A stretch of 64,000 nt of DNA from Topomyia yanbarensis (Eukaryota; Arthropoda; Insecta; Diptera; Culicidae), in the NCBI RefSeq assembly GCF_030247195.1, contig NC_080672.1, forward strand, positions 401,777,037 to 401,841,036, written 5' to 3'. Every line of letters begins with the position of its first letter. Position 1 is the stretch's first letter. The notes beneath the pieces were generated by a model. That model was not told the origin of the DNA, ran no database searches, and saw only the letters and a list, made by a program, of their open reading frames with translations. The translations under genes were made by a program, and so were the position numbers. This document shows positions 33,940-44,454 of this stretch, piece by piece.

Positions 33940-34545
33940 GCTCAAGAAAGAATTTATTCGAATTCAATTTGATTCGACAGCTACAGCCCATCAAACTACC
34001 AACTGTATTGCGAAACAATCCTTTTCATTCAGGACAGCATATGTTTTTCTAGAAACTCATTCTCGTAAATTTACTGTTGCAATGAAAACGTCGCTTTTCA
34101 AGCAACAGCTACAGATAGCCTACCAAACGAGACATTTCTTAACGAAACTCGATAGCTTCATGGGTTTGAAAATGTCTGACCTTTCCTCTTCCGTTTGTCG
34201 TATAATAACCCTTCCCAGAAAGCTGTTTGAAGTCTGCCTTGACGTTGGTTTCGTCGTTCAATAACACCCAATCGAACTTTGTCAACTCTGACAGTAGTGT
34301 ACATCATTCAGGGTTGCGTTTTGGTCATCTTGGTTTGTTATCGTCGATTAGGGGCCACAAGCTATTGGCTATGCCGGTTCGATATTACACGGTTACCGTC
34401 TACTCCAAGCTTGTTTCCGGCATCTCGGACTTGGGCTTGAAACGGCTGGCCACACTTTTTGTTATCGCTGAGCCTCCCGGTTTTCGATTTACCACCAATT
34501 TAGGCTTACTGGCTGTCGAGTATCATCCCTGAATACTTTTTTTAC
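33940..34545 (-). pseudogene. DD37E Tc1-mariner-type (ITmD37E-like) transposase remnant
   Basis: On the minus strand, a degraded helix-turn-helix segment (QVRDAGNKLGVDGNRV) is followed after stops by LTKFDWVLLNDETNVKADFK, which matches the first catalytic block (DDETYVKADF) of mosquito ITmD37E transposases. One frame later comes DIFKPMKLSSFVKKCLVW then AICSCCLKSDVFIATV, matching the KFAKKYLVWQAICSCG block. At least two frameshifts and several stops are present, and the region of the second Asp and Glu is unrecognisable. The residues DET of the first motif survive. No flanking TIRs were identified. Confidence 0.75.
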
Positions 34546-36109
34546 GTTGATGATGTTTGATTTGGCCTCTTTTAATGATTTCGTTTACACGGTGTGCGTG
34601 TAGTTTTGCGATTTGATGCGCTGCTCCTCTTGTTTGGCTATAACGTAACTCAAAATCAAAATGAAGGCATCATTCTACGAGTACACACTTACAAAATAAG
34701 CGATGTTCAGGTTGACCACCTTATCCACCAAGTGATTTATCAGCGAATTGAGTATATCGAATTCTGAGGAAGGAAAAAAGACGATCGTTTCAATCTGAAA
34801 ACTGTTGTTAGCACGATCGAAACAAAAGAATAAATGGCAATTGTTTGTTGCACAACAATACGCCAAATAGAAAAGCACAAATTATAGCATCCTTGGAAAA
34901 AGGACTAAATTGACCGAAACGTCAAATGAAGACAAATTAGTGTTTTTTTTAATTTCAAGACTGGCCAGCCGCACTCATAATCTAAACATAGAAGCGAACG
35001 ACTCTCATCAAAACACCTCATTTAAATAGGTGTACTTCAGCATAAATGGCCCGTACTAAATATTTTCCTTAGTAAAAGATTCAACACTGTATATTCAAAG
35101 CTGTTTAAAAATATTTTTCATTTACTGAAAAGTTAACAAAACAAAAAAAAATCACTTTGAAAAAATCGTGTTAAAATGATTTGCGTAAAAAGTGACTTAA
35201 GTGTATCTTTCACTACAGAACATAACCATGATCACAATGATATACAAACCGTGGAGGATTCTCGTAAAGAGTACCTATAATTCTTACAGAAAAATTACAG
35301 CAAAGTGATGCTGTACAAGCAATTTGTTCTTATGGTAAATTCCCCAGTTGTTCGTTGTAAATTGCGGGTATAAATGCAAACAAATGCCTAAAAGGAGAAA
35401 TTGGTTTGCAATTATACTATTTGATGACCCGGAAATATTCTGCATCCCCTGCATATTCCTGGGAAAAGTAGTTTGGTGACTTCTCAAATGACGCTATCCT
35501 CATGTTGCCGATTTTTGTGTACGTGTCGTTTTTTGAAAATGTGCCAAATAGTAGAATAATAAATCAGAACAATACCCATTATTCACCAGAATTTAACAGA
35601 ATCCATCTCTACTAGGCTCGCGCTGCTCGGTCCTATTCTTTGCGTTTCCATTATGCATTGAGTTTTCAAAACCTTCATATCTCAGCTGTGTTTCATGTAC
35701 AACCAATTATACATAATAAGCGTTGAATTGGAACACGAAAAACCAAAACCCAAACCACAAGAAAACTGTTTCATCACTCAGCAAACAAAAAACACTCACT
35801 TTCAAAAAGCACTAATTTTCACCCCTTTCCTCACCGTCCCATACCCACCTACTCTTAGGTCCCCGGAAAAGAACGAGGCTCATCACGAAAAGCCCCAATG
35901 CAAACACAAGGCAGAGCGCGGACTCCGCGCATAATTTCCACCCAATCAACAGCGAAACGCAACCGAAGTGCGAGCGGCATCGTCGCGTCACCACGCCAGC
36001 GAACAAATCGACGCGTGCTCAAGGCATCTCCCATTCATCGGACCAAGCTCAAGCATACACACGACGCCTACCAACACACCAAACAACAGCCACAGCCACA
36101 CGAGATAGA
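34546..36109. other. No gene recognised; CpG-rich end
   Basis: From 34546 to about 35800 the sequence is AT-rich without a recognisable repeat. From about 35830 to 36117 it becomes CpG-rich and looks continuous in character with 40010-40500, from which it is separated only by the hAT-like insertion. It may be host promoter-proximal DNA. Confidence 0.4.
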
Positions 36110-36129
36110 GCTCAGTTCAGCGTTGCCAT

Positions 36130-36235
36130 AGTTGCGGATTTTTCCGCAATCTTGCGGATTTTCCGCAATTTGAAATAGAGTGGCGGATTTTTCTGCGGAT
36201 TTTCTGCATTTGCGGATTTTTTGCGGATTTTTCAT
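36130..36235 (+). repeat. Left subterminal TTGCGGATTTT repeats
   Basis: TGCGGATTTT occurs about six times, interleaved with complements (TTTCCGCAA), within about 100 bp of the left hAT-like TIR. Subterminal arrays are the usual hAT transposase binding sites; that role here is inferred. Confidence 0.7.
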
Positions 36236-36370
36236 GAATGAATCAAATGGTTGGCCTTAATTTTTCAATTTTAAATTGTATGTTTAATCACAATACGAAC
36301 ATTATATTATTTTAATAAATTAAATTATGCAATCATTGGCGTACAGGGATGTAGCCGACTTTGACATATA

Positions 36371-37327
36371 GGGGAATATGGGGAGACTTGACCAGGTTTT
36401 CAGCTAAAGCTGCATAACTCTCTAAAAAGTTTTCAATCCTTCAAAACTCATTGAGATATGATGTAGAAAGGTAATGTGCATGCTTATGATTTTTTTGCAG
36501 AATTTTTAAATTATTTTTGCAAAAGATATAAAAGTTTTTCGGTGAACGTTTTCTCCGGTTAACTGCGGGGAGACTTGACCAAGGCCTGGAGAAACTTGAC
36601 CAAGCAAAAATTGAAAAACCAGGACAAAAAATATAGACATAAAACATACTGTAATCCTTTTTTCCATATTGTCCAGATCCTCAGGTAACAGTAAAAAATA
36701 TAAAAGGGTTGCGTTTCATAAATTTCGATTTTTAAATGTATTTCATTTTAAGGATTATCGGTACTGCTTACATTGCATGTTCACACGTTACCAAATTATC
36801 CATATTACTGCTAACCTTGACTACTAATACTAAATTATATAGCCTGGTATTTTAGGTGGGATTTTTGTGTGACGTGATTAACATTAACAGTAGTAGTAGA
36901 TACCACAGCGTAGTAAATATCAGAAATTTGGTATCCTTCTTCAGATTATTGTCACTTGGTCAAGTCTCCCCAACATTGGTTCTTACGTTCGATGTCGTGA
37001 AAATTTTAGTAATAATAATTCCAATGTTCTGATTAATGTAAAATCGTTTCACTATAAGGAATAAGATGTGATATAAGTACTTTGAATGTAATTATTAGTC
37101 GAGTAGATATGTCTATACAAAATTTGAAAAAAAATTACATAATTTAACTTAAATGTATTAATTACGGAATATTTTCTATAAGGAAAGGATTTTTTATTCC
37201 AAACTTTTAAAATTACCTTTTAAAATTACAAAGCATAGAATTTTTTTTGAAAATTTTTTGGAACCTAATGGACTTCGTCATAGCCAATAATAGAATTCTG
37301 CGCTTGGTCAAGTCTCCCATGTTTCCC
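36371..37327. mobile_element. TA-flanked phrase-repeat MITE (GGGGAGACTTGACCAAG)
   Basis: The ends GGGGAATATGGGGAGACTTG and the complement of GGGAAACATGGGAGACTTG are flanked by TA (36369-36370 and 37328-37329). The phrase recurs forward near 36379, 36568 and 36587, and reversed near 36956 and 37302. It has the same architecture as 28265-29616 but a different phrase. It is nested in the hAT-like element. Confidence 0.8.
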
Positions 37328-37461
37328 TACTCACTTAACTCAGCTATAAAATTTCCGGAACGAGTAAACAATTGATTTCGAAACGGCAAAGTAAATTTTG
37401 GTTGCTGAACCTCAGCGAAATAGTTTCAGCAACCATTGAGAACTCAATAAAAATACATTAA

Positions 37462-38339
37462 GTGTTGATTATTTTCGACCGTGTTCCTTATCAGCTTGCT
37501 GTGGAAAAGCTAAGGCGGACTAGACTGCCGGACTGGCTGACTAATTGGATCTTCTCGTACCTTACGAACCGTAGCGCCTCGGTGCAACTTGGATCTATAC
37601 TCTCGGATCCTTTCCACATTTCATCTGGCGTTCCTCAAGGGAGGAACTCTTCTATTTGTGCTCATTGTGAACAACCTCTGCAGTGAATTATCGTCTTTTA
37701 AAGTCATGTATGCTATTGATCTGAACATTTACCGTGTCATAAAAACTATGATAGACTGTTGTGCATTGCAAATGGACGTCGATAGGATCATTGACTGGAG
37801 TGACAGAAACGAAATGAGTGTGAATATTCAAAAATGCAGCACAATCACTTTTTCACGAGTTGGACTCATCAAACGCAACACTATGCATTACACTGGTACG
37901 CAGTATTCCAGAATATGGCGTTACTGTTTGGGCTCCTTATCACACCATACATATTAATCGTATCGAACGGGTACAGAAGAACTTTATCAGGTTTGCACTT
38001 CGTCGGTTACCCTGGCAAAATCGTTTCCAGCTTCCTCCATATGAAGATCGCTGTACCCTCATCAATCTCCCTACGTTACGAGACAGAAGGATCTTTCAAC
38101 AACGACTTTTCATTTTCGACCTTCTGACAGACAACGTAGACTCTCCTGCGCTTCTAGTAAAACTTGACCTCAACGTTCCTGGAAGATCTTTCCGAAGAAT
38201 TGATTTTTTCCTACGCTCCACACATTGCACGCAGTACAATCCTTTGGATGTTTGCTGTCAACTCGTCAACAGTGTCTATCATTTTTTTGATTTTAATATT
38301 AGTAAAGAATCGTTCAAATTAAAAATAGGTTTAAGTTAG
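37462..38339 (+). pseudogene. CR1/Jockey-group reverse transcriptase remnant
   Basis: The fragment begins in the palm: DRVPYQLAVEKLRRTRLPDW, then YLTNRSASVQLGS and SSGVPQG. After a frameshift near 37635 it continues LLFVLIVNNLCSELSSFKVM and YAIDLNIYR, where the catalytic YADD has become YAID, then NIQKCSTITFSR. A deletion and second frameshift near 37870 join it to LVRSIPEYGVTVWAPYH and RIERVQKNFIRFALRRLPW, ending with FDFNISKESFKLKIGLS and a stop at 38337-38339. The C-terminus looks complete and the 5' part is missing. The loss of one catalytic Asp, apart from the frameshifts, makes it inactive. CR1 clade is likely but Jockey is not excluded. Confidence 0.8.
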
Positions 38340-39337
38340 TGTGCGATGTAACTTTTTTTTAATCGACGGCAATACAAGTGTTGAAGTTCGACAAAAAATA
38401 CTATAAACTGAGATTGTTTCTTCGATTCCGCTTTTCTCGTTGTTTCAACTATTCGCTAAGTATTACTTTAAATTTTTAAGCATTAAAATTCAAAAACGCT
38501 AAAGTTTTAAAACTTTACAGATTTCAAAGTCTATAATTTTGAAAGCATAATGCTTTAAAATCAAATTTATGAATATTTAATTTTTTTGTTTTGAATTTAT
38601 GAATATTTTTCTTATTGATTTTCAATTTATTAAATTTCAAAATTCTTGGATTCTCAAATTTTTATATTTCCGATTTTTAAATTTTGAGAAGAAATGGAAC
38701 TTTAAAATCTTTGAATTTTAAAGTTTTTAATGTTTAATCCTTTAAACCTTATGTTTTTTAACTTTTTAATTCCCAAATTTTGATTTAATTTATATATCAC
38801 AAAATTTTCGATTAACATATCTTCAAATTTTAAAATCTATAAATATTTAAATGTTTAACTTCTTGAATTCTTAAATAGTAAATCTATTGAATTTAATTTT
38901 TTTAACGATTATATTTTTAAATTTTTATGCATTTCAACTTTTAAAATTCAAAATTTCAAATTAAATGTTTAGGCCTGTAAATTTTTAAATTTCCAATTTT
39001 GAACCTACAAAAAAAATATTTTAATTGCTTATTAGATTTTTAAATCTTCAATTTTTTAAATTTCTGGATTCCAAATTTTCAACTTTTTAAATTTTTGAAT
39101 CCTCAGATTTTAATATTTTTTTTAAATTTTTATATCTTTCAATTTTCAATTTTTAATTCCTTTAAACATTTAAATTTTTGAATATTGAAAAGATTTTTTT
39201 TGAAGTTTTAAACAACGTTTTTTTTTAATTTCATAGTTTTTAGATTTAAAAAAAAATTAATTTCTAAAATTTTAAATCAATTAACTTGAAATTTTGAGGC
39301 ATTTTGATTTTTAAATTAGTGAGTTCCTGAGATAGAT
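38340..39337. repeat. AT-rich low-complexity tract
   Basis: About 1 kb of degenerate short A and T runs, dominated by TTTAAATTTT-like words, directly follows the RT remnant inside the hAT-like element. It has no coding potential and looks like expanded simple sequence. Confidence 0.65.
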
Positions 39338-39497
39338 TGTTTTTATTTCGATTATAGACGTTTTAGCCTTAGGGTCATTTGCCTCCTTTTTCAGGATAGA
39401 AAAATCTCTTTAGAAAACTCTCTAACTCTATGTGCGAGATTGATAATTGAATCCAAGTGAGCTGCGAACGATTTATTATCTACGCTATGCCCGCCCC
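39338..39497 (-). mobile_element. tRNA-derived SINE (minus strand)
   Basis: Read on the minus strand from 39497: GGGGCGGGCATAGCGTAG, AATCGTTCGCAGCTCACTTG, then GAGGCAAATGACCCTAAGG and the tail CTATAATCGAAATAAAAAC. This matches the 14180 SINE along its length with moderate divergence. The B box is degraded (GGATTCAATT). It lies inside the hAT-like composite. Confidence 0.8.
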
Positions 39498-39917
39498 TTT
39501 GAATTTGATTGACGCATCCTCAAATTTTTGTGCTTTTTGGTCATTTTTCAGTTCAGGCTTTTTTAATTTTTCGATGCTTTTATTTTTTAATCTTCATTAT
39601 TTTTTATTTTTGGAATTTATTAGGTTTTAATTGTGATTTTTCGATCATTTAATTTTCAATTTTTATATTTTCAATTCATGATTTTTTTAAATGTTCCTTT
39701 TTGAAAATTTCTGGTGCGCAGAACTAAATATGCGTCTGGTCGAATTTCCGTAGCTCCTTTAGTTCATTGAGAAAGTGGATTTTCTCCCAAATTCAGCGGC
39801 GAGTGTGGAAAAAGTTTTCAGTCAAACATTTGAAAATTGAAAAATAAAAGTTATTCATACATATCGATAATAGATTGTAAAAAAGCTTGAAAAGCCCTTA
39901 ACGGTGAAAAAAAAATT

Positions 39918-39980
39918 ATTGCTTGCGGATTTTTGCGGATTTTTACGTCAGCCAGTGATATCAAATTTGCGGATTTTCCA
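39918..39980 (+). repeat. Right subterminal TTGCGGATTTT repeats
   Basis: Three copies of TTGCGGATTTT lie within 75 bp of the right hAT-like end, in the same strand orientation as most left-end copies, supporting one element spanning 36118-40001. Confidence 0.7.
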
Positions 39981-40001
39981 AAATAAATAATGGCAACGCT
40001 G

Positions 40002-40408
40002 GCTCAGTTTCACGGTTGCAATTGGCGATCACTGAACGAACAGCCGCTCGTGTCTGGTTGGGCTGAAGTCTAGCGGCAAGCGTTGTTGCGGCTGAGTGTG
40101 CTGACAGCGGGATCGGCGGAGCGGCAAAAATTTAAACTTAACACACTTTTAAATTTCAATAGCAGGCCAGGGTTACCTTACATTGAAAAATAAAATTCAC
40201 CCCCATCCCCCAACGGGTAGGTACTGTGTGCTGTGGCTGATGGCATACAACCGCGTGTTGCTTGCTGAGCAAATCGCTGTGAGTTTAGCCGATCGACCCA
40301 GCGCAGCGCAAAGCTCTGTCTGATGACGGCTGGCTGAGAGTTGGACCGAAAGTTTTTTTTATTTCTCAAATTTCGCAGCAGAGAGCGGCCGACGACGCTG
40401 GATCAACT
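40002..40408 (+). other. Candidate host non-coding first exon
   Basis: A CpG-rich block starts at the hAT target site and runs to GTAAGT at 40409, a consensus 5' splice donor. The hAT target GCTCAGTT contains TCAGTT, which fits the arthropod initiator consensus. I see no long coding frame, so it would be 5' untranslated. This is inferred from composition plus two short motifs; no acceptor or downstream exon was identified. Confidence 0.3.
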
Positions 40409-40414
40409 GTAAGT

Positions 40415-41284
40415 TATCGTGTTCCGTGCTTTAGCCATACCGCGTGCGAGGGAAGGAGGGCTAGACGCCGCATAAGGGTCGTTTGTGGTTTAGCAGACGA
40501 CTACAATGTATGTAGGTAGGTGTGACATGCGGCACAGCAACACGCAATGGAGTGTCTTTAGTCTACCACCGCGGGTTGGCTTAGTAATGGGTATAGATGG
40601 GTGAAGGGGTTTCAAGTTTATGGTGATATACTGTTGGCAGTGACATTATGGATGCACTATGGGTGCAAATTGAACGGGATTTGTATGTGGCAAAAAAGTG
40701 TGCTGAGAATCACATAAACGAAAACTTGATTTTAAATATATACCGTTGCGGAACTTGATCTTCATCGAGCAGCTATCATGAGACAGTTGGTTTTTCATAG
40801 GTAAATCGTTTTATCATTCATTCTCATATGGTCCAAAAATAATCAAAGTGAACCACAGTTCGATCGTTGGCACAGCCTACAACGCTCAAGTATGACGTCA
40901 AAAACGGTGCGTCTAAACCTAGCCGGCGACATTGATTCCGCGTACGTCGACAAGTGGTTGGCTATGAGTTGTTAGCAATGAATCTAGCTACACTTATATG
41001 GGTGTGAACGGAAAAACCCTCTCACTAAAAGCTGTAAAAAACTGTAAAGGAGCAAGCAGATAGTTCCGTCACATACGATCTAATGTTAAAGTCCGGCGAA
41101 AAATCTGGTAGGTTCTTGTTTTGAACGGTGGGATGTCATTGCGACACTTAGTAAACTATTCAATTACGCTTTTGTTTATTATATGATTCAGCCAGGTTCG
41201 TGATGGAAGGAACTGAGCTAGTGAGTAATACGCAAGATTTACTACTACGATAAAATTGTCATTGACAATGTATAGAAATACACA
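40415..41284. other. No gene recognised
   Basis: Mixed composition, becoming AT-rich towards the right. If the candidate exon is real, this would be the start of its intron. Confidence 0.35.
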
Positions 41285-41292
41285 ATCACGAT

Positions 41293-43076
41293 TAGAGCTT
41301 CCATTCAGGCAATTTATTTCCCGGAAATCCCGGGATTTCGGGACTCGAGAATTTCAGGAAAAAGATTATCAATGTTTGTTTCAAAATACTTATGTGCTTC
41401 AAAAGAAATTCCATAGAAAATATCGGCTTTTATAGAAAATACCGTTGCCCCGAAACCTTTCCGTATTATAGCGATCTCTGCAACTCATAAACATATTGAT
41501 CGTTCTTATTGTAATAGCTAGACCGTCATTGAAGGGTTTTACAAAGAGAAATATGTTATAAACAGGCATTTCTCGAAAATGTCGACTAATTTTTGTTACA
41601 AAAATTGAGGACATGAAAAAGATAATTTCCATACAAATAAAAATCCTGAAACAAACATAGATCAATGCATTGAAGCAGAAATATTGTGCTCACCGCCAAC
41701 GCTATACTAAAAAGGACAGTTTCGGTTCAACGGCAAAAGCCCCGTCACTTTTCATTATTTTTACATTATTTTATTTTACAATAAGATAAATTGTTAATAA
41801 TTTAATTCATTTCAACACTTCCAAAGTGATCTTACCAAACCCCCAATATTGTTTTTATATTTATTAACAAAGTGCAATTTTAGTCACTCATACGAGAAAC
41901 AATACGTCGGGGATGAGAACTTGAATACACTTGAGCTGAATAAAAATTTCCAATTCACCGATCAGCAAAAATTTTAGCAAAACAATTTGTGTGTATCCTC
42001 TTATACATGTATTTATGGCATCTATCGATGTAAAGCTGTTTAGCTCTAGAGATGGAAGGTGATAGCTCTACCGTACATCCAAAGACCTATTACAAGAATA
42101 TCACGCACATTTGAGGTTGTATTCATACATAATAGCCATTAGTCGCATACATCAAATATAGTTGTAGTCGCATACAACAACTATAACTAGAACGTGTTCA
42201 AAAATATTTGGTCGGTTTATCCAATGCATATGTGTGTAGAAGACCGAGAACTTAATATCACTTTTATCATGAATTATGCATACAATTATGCATGCGCATA
42301 CAGTGCATACATTATTGGAAAGATAATCTAAACGATTTACAGATCGCAGAATTTATCTAATATCCTGAACCTCTAAACTTTTTCACTGCATTCGAGATGC
42401 AATATTTTTAATGGCGTTAAGATCGCGCAGTCCGGATACTGGCCCAAATATAAACGGGAAATCATGGACTTCCTGTCTCACTGCACAGTTGTTGCACCAT
42501 CTGATAAATTTTAATTAATTCCTAATACGGAGAGGTACTGATCCTATTTTGACTAAGCGATACTCGATATACTCAATTGCAGCTCAATTAGCTACGTTCT
42601 GTATATCGCCTTAATCGTAATCGTGTTTCCCCAATTCAGGTTATCTTAGAAAAATTGCTCAAAAGAAATTGACATTGCATAAATTTGGTGACAAGTTATC
42701 GAATGTTTCAATAATCTGATGGACTATCAGATCGATATCTGAGAATTCTCTTAGCACAGTTATATATGCAATCAATCGCTTTTGTTTTAAAGATTTTATT
42801 ATATTTTTCGTATGCCCGGGAATACGTGATTTCCGGGGAAATCACTAAGGTCCATTCATAAATTGTGAAACATGGGGCAGGGAGAGTAGGCTAGAACGTT
42901 ACGTAACATGTTTTAGTGAAGAAAACATTTTTTTAAGGAATTTATTTGTGACAATTTGTTACATGGGGGAGGGGAGTCAATCTTGAGAAAGTTTTGAATT
43001 ACGTAATTTATGAATGGCTCCTAATTTATTTCCTGAATTTTGGGAAGCCGAAAACCTCCGGGAAATGGAAACTCTA
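41293..43076. mobile_element. hAT-like element, 1.8 kb
   Basis: The ends TAGAGCTTCCATT and the complement of TAGAGTTTCCATT differ at one position. The flanking octamers ATCACGAT (41285-41292) and ATCATGAT (43077-43084) match at 7 of 8 positions. Next to both ends lie CCCGGGAAAT-type words, partly palindromic (CCCGGAAATCCCGGG). No transposase was recognised. A smaller MITE is nested at 42849-43021. Confidence 0.75.
42849..43021. mobile_element. Harbinger-like MITE, 173 bp, TAA target
   Basis: The ends GGTCCATTCATAAATT and the complement of GGAGCCATTCATAAATT are inverted repeats flanked by TAA (42846-42848 and 43022-43024). A 3-bp TAA/TTA target suggests PIF/Harbinger. The CCATTCATAAATTACGTAA-type end is, to my recollection, common in mosquito genomes. 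It lies inside the hAT-like element and is therefore younger. Confidence 0.7.
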
Positions 43077-43109
43077 ATCATGATTCTGCTACGCTACGTG
43101 TTTTTGATC

Positions 43110-43540
43110 TAGCTTTGCTCTTATTCTTTCTCCTATTCATGTTATTGATTTTGAATTTTCCCTCACTGTTAATTTTGTTCTTATTTTAACTCAAGTATTC
43201 GGTGTTGTTACTATTGTACTTGTTTTCTCTTTCTGTTACTCTTCTCTTACCTTTGCTGTTTCTCTTGATCTTGTTCTAGTTCGCGTTTTTAGTATTGTTC
43301 TTGTAATTACTCTTTCTTTATATCTCTGCATTAACTTTATTTTTACTTTTTTATTTGGTTTTGCTCCTTCTTCTAATCTTACTCTTGCTATTGTTCTTGC
43401 ACTTGTTATTATCATTGTCTGATTCTTTCTCTTACTCTTACGATGGCTTTTTCATTCTCTCTCGCACTTGTTTTTTCTTTTTACGCCTATTTCTGTTCTT
43501 GCTCTTGCTGTTGTACTATCCTGAATGGATCGGTTGTGGG
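43110..43540 (+). repeat. Degenerate CTTGTTCTT pyrimidine-rich tract
   Basis: Hundreds of bases built from variants of CTTGTTCTT, CTCTTACTC and TTGCTCTTG. The leucine-rich open frame at 43355-43624 is a translation of this simple sequence and not a gene. Confidence 0.7.
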
Positions 43541-44454
43541 TTTGTACATATCAGAGTTGAAGGGAGAACGGAGTGTTTCTTATTACAAACTTGGATTGTC
43601 TTGGGTTATTATTTTATGCTATAGATACGAGCAAAAGCTAAATGAGCTGATAACGATAAAACTGTTTAGTTTGCCTCTATGTTTTTCAAATTATTATATC
43701 ATATCAATTAAGTCGAAGGTCTATCTCTTTACAGAAAAAAGTTATAGGAAGTTATAGTATATATCGAGATACCCCCTTAAAAGCGGGTTTGGAACACAAC
43801 ATTTCTATTTGTTTTATGTTTTTTTTTCAATAGAACCCCATTTCTGATTTTCTGTCCCCCGATTCGTTCTTAATTTATTTTACATTATCCATAATTCCTG
43901 TTACGCAAACTGTATCCTTTAAGTGTCTACTTTGTTCCGGCCTCTAGATCCGTGCTTAAAACGGCTTCTTTTGAAAACGAAGCTTTGATTGCGAGATAGA
44001 TGTCGAACAAGATTCGTCATCCAAGACTCCGATCAGCCATTTGGAGTCGGTCGGAGCGTTTGTAATCCAGCCCTAATTCGAAACTTATAATCCTTATGTT
44101 TTTAAAAGACCTAAAGGGAACGATATTAGGCCGTGATCGAAATTTTAAAAGTCTGCCCAGATAATCTAATCTCCAGCAGTATTGTTTATTTGCTTTGGGC
44201 TAAAACCACAAGGTTTTTAGGTTAAAACTAACAAACGACACTGCTGGAGACAATAGCCTTGCCAAGGAGTACCGTGTGTACGCGCCCGCTCACAGAGTTT
44301 AGATAAATGGCGTAGTATCCGATTGAAGTTCGACATGCGTGTGTTCTGGAATACGCGATTCGCTGATTCAAAGACAGGATTTCAGGAACAGACGAGACGG
44401 GACTATATAAGACGGGACTGATATGTTCATTCAGACTTTTATCCGGTGGCGTTT
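43541..44454. other. No gene; one short inverted repeat
   Basis: Near 44168-44254, ATCTCCAGCAGT and ACTGCTGGAGA form an inverted repeat with about 60 bp between them. It could be the ends of a tiny MITE. Nothing else is recognised. Confidence 0.4.

Larger units (their letters stand above)
36118..40001. mobile_element. hAT-like composite element, 3.9 kb
   Basis: The 12-bp ends CAGCGTTGCCAT and ATGGCAACGCTG are perfect inverted repeats, and GCTCAGTT flanks both sides exactly (36110-36117 and 40002-40009). CAG termini with an 8-bp TSD indicate the hAT superfamily. Copies of TTGCGGATTTT lie just inside each end, as expected for transposase-binding subterminal repeats. The interior holds a TA-flanked MITE, a CR1/Jockey-group RT remnant, an AT-rich tract and a reversed SINE, but no hAT transposase. 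The nested passengers probably accumulated after insertion. Confidence 0.85.

Noticed and set aside
43355..43757. Leucine-rich membrane protein
   Set aside because: It is the translation of a pyrimidine-rich simple-sequence tract.
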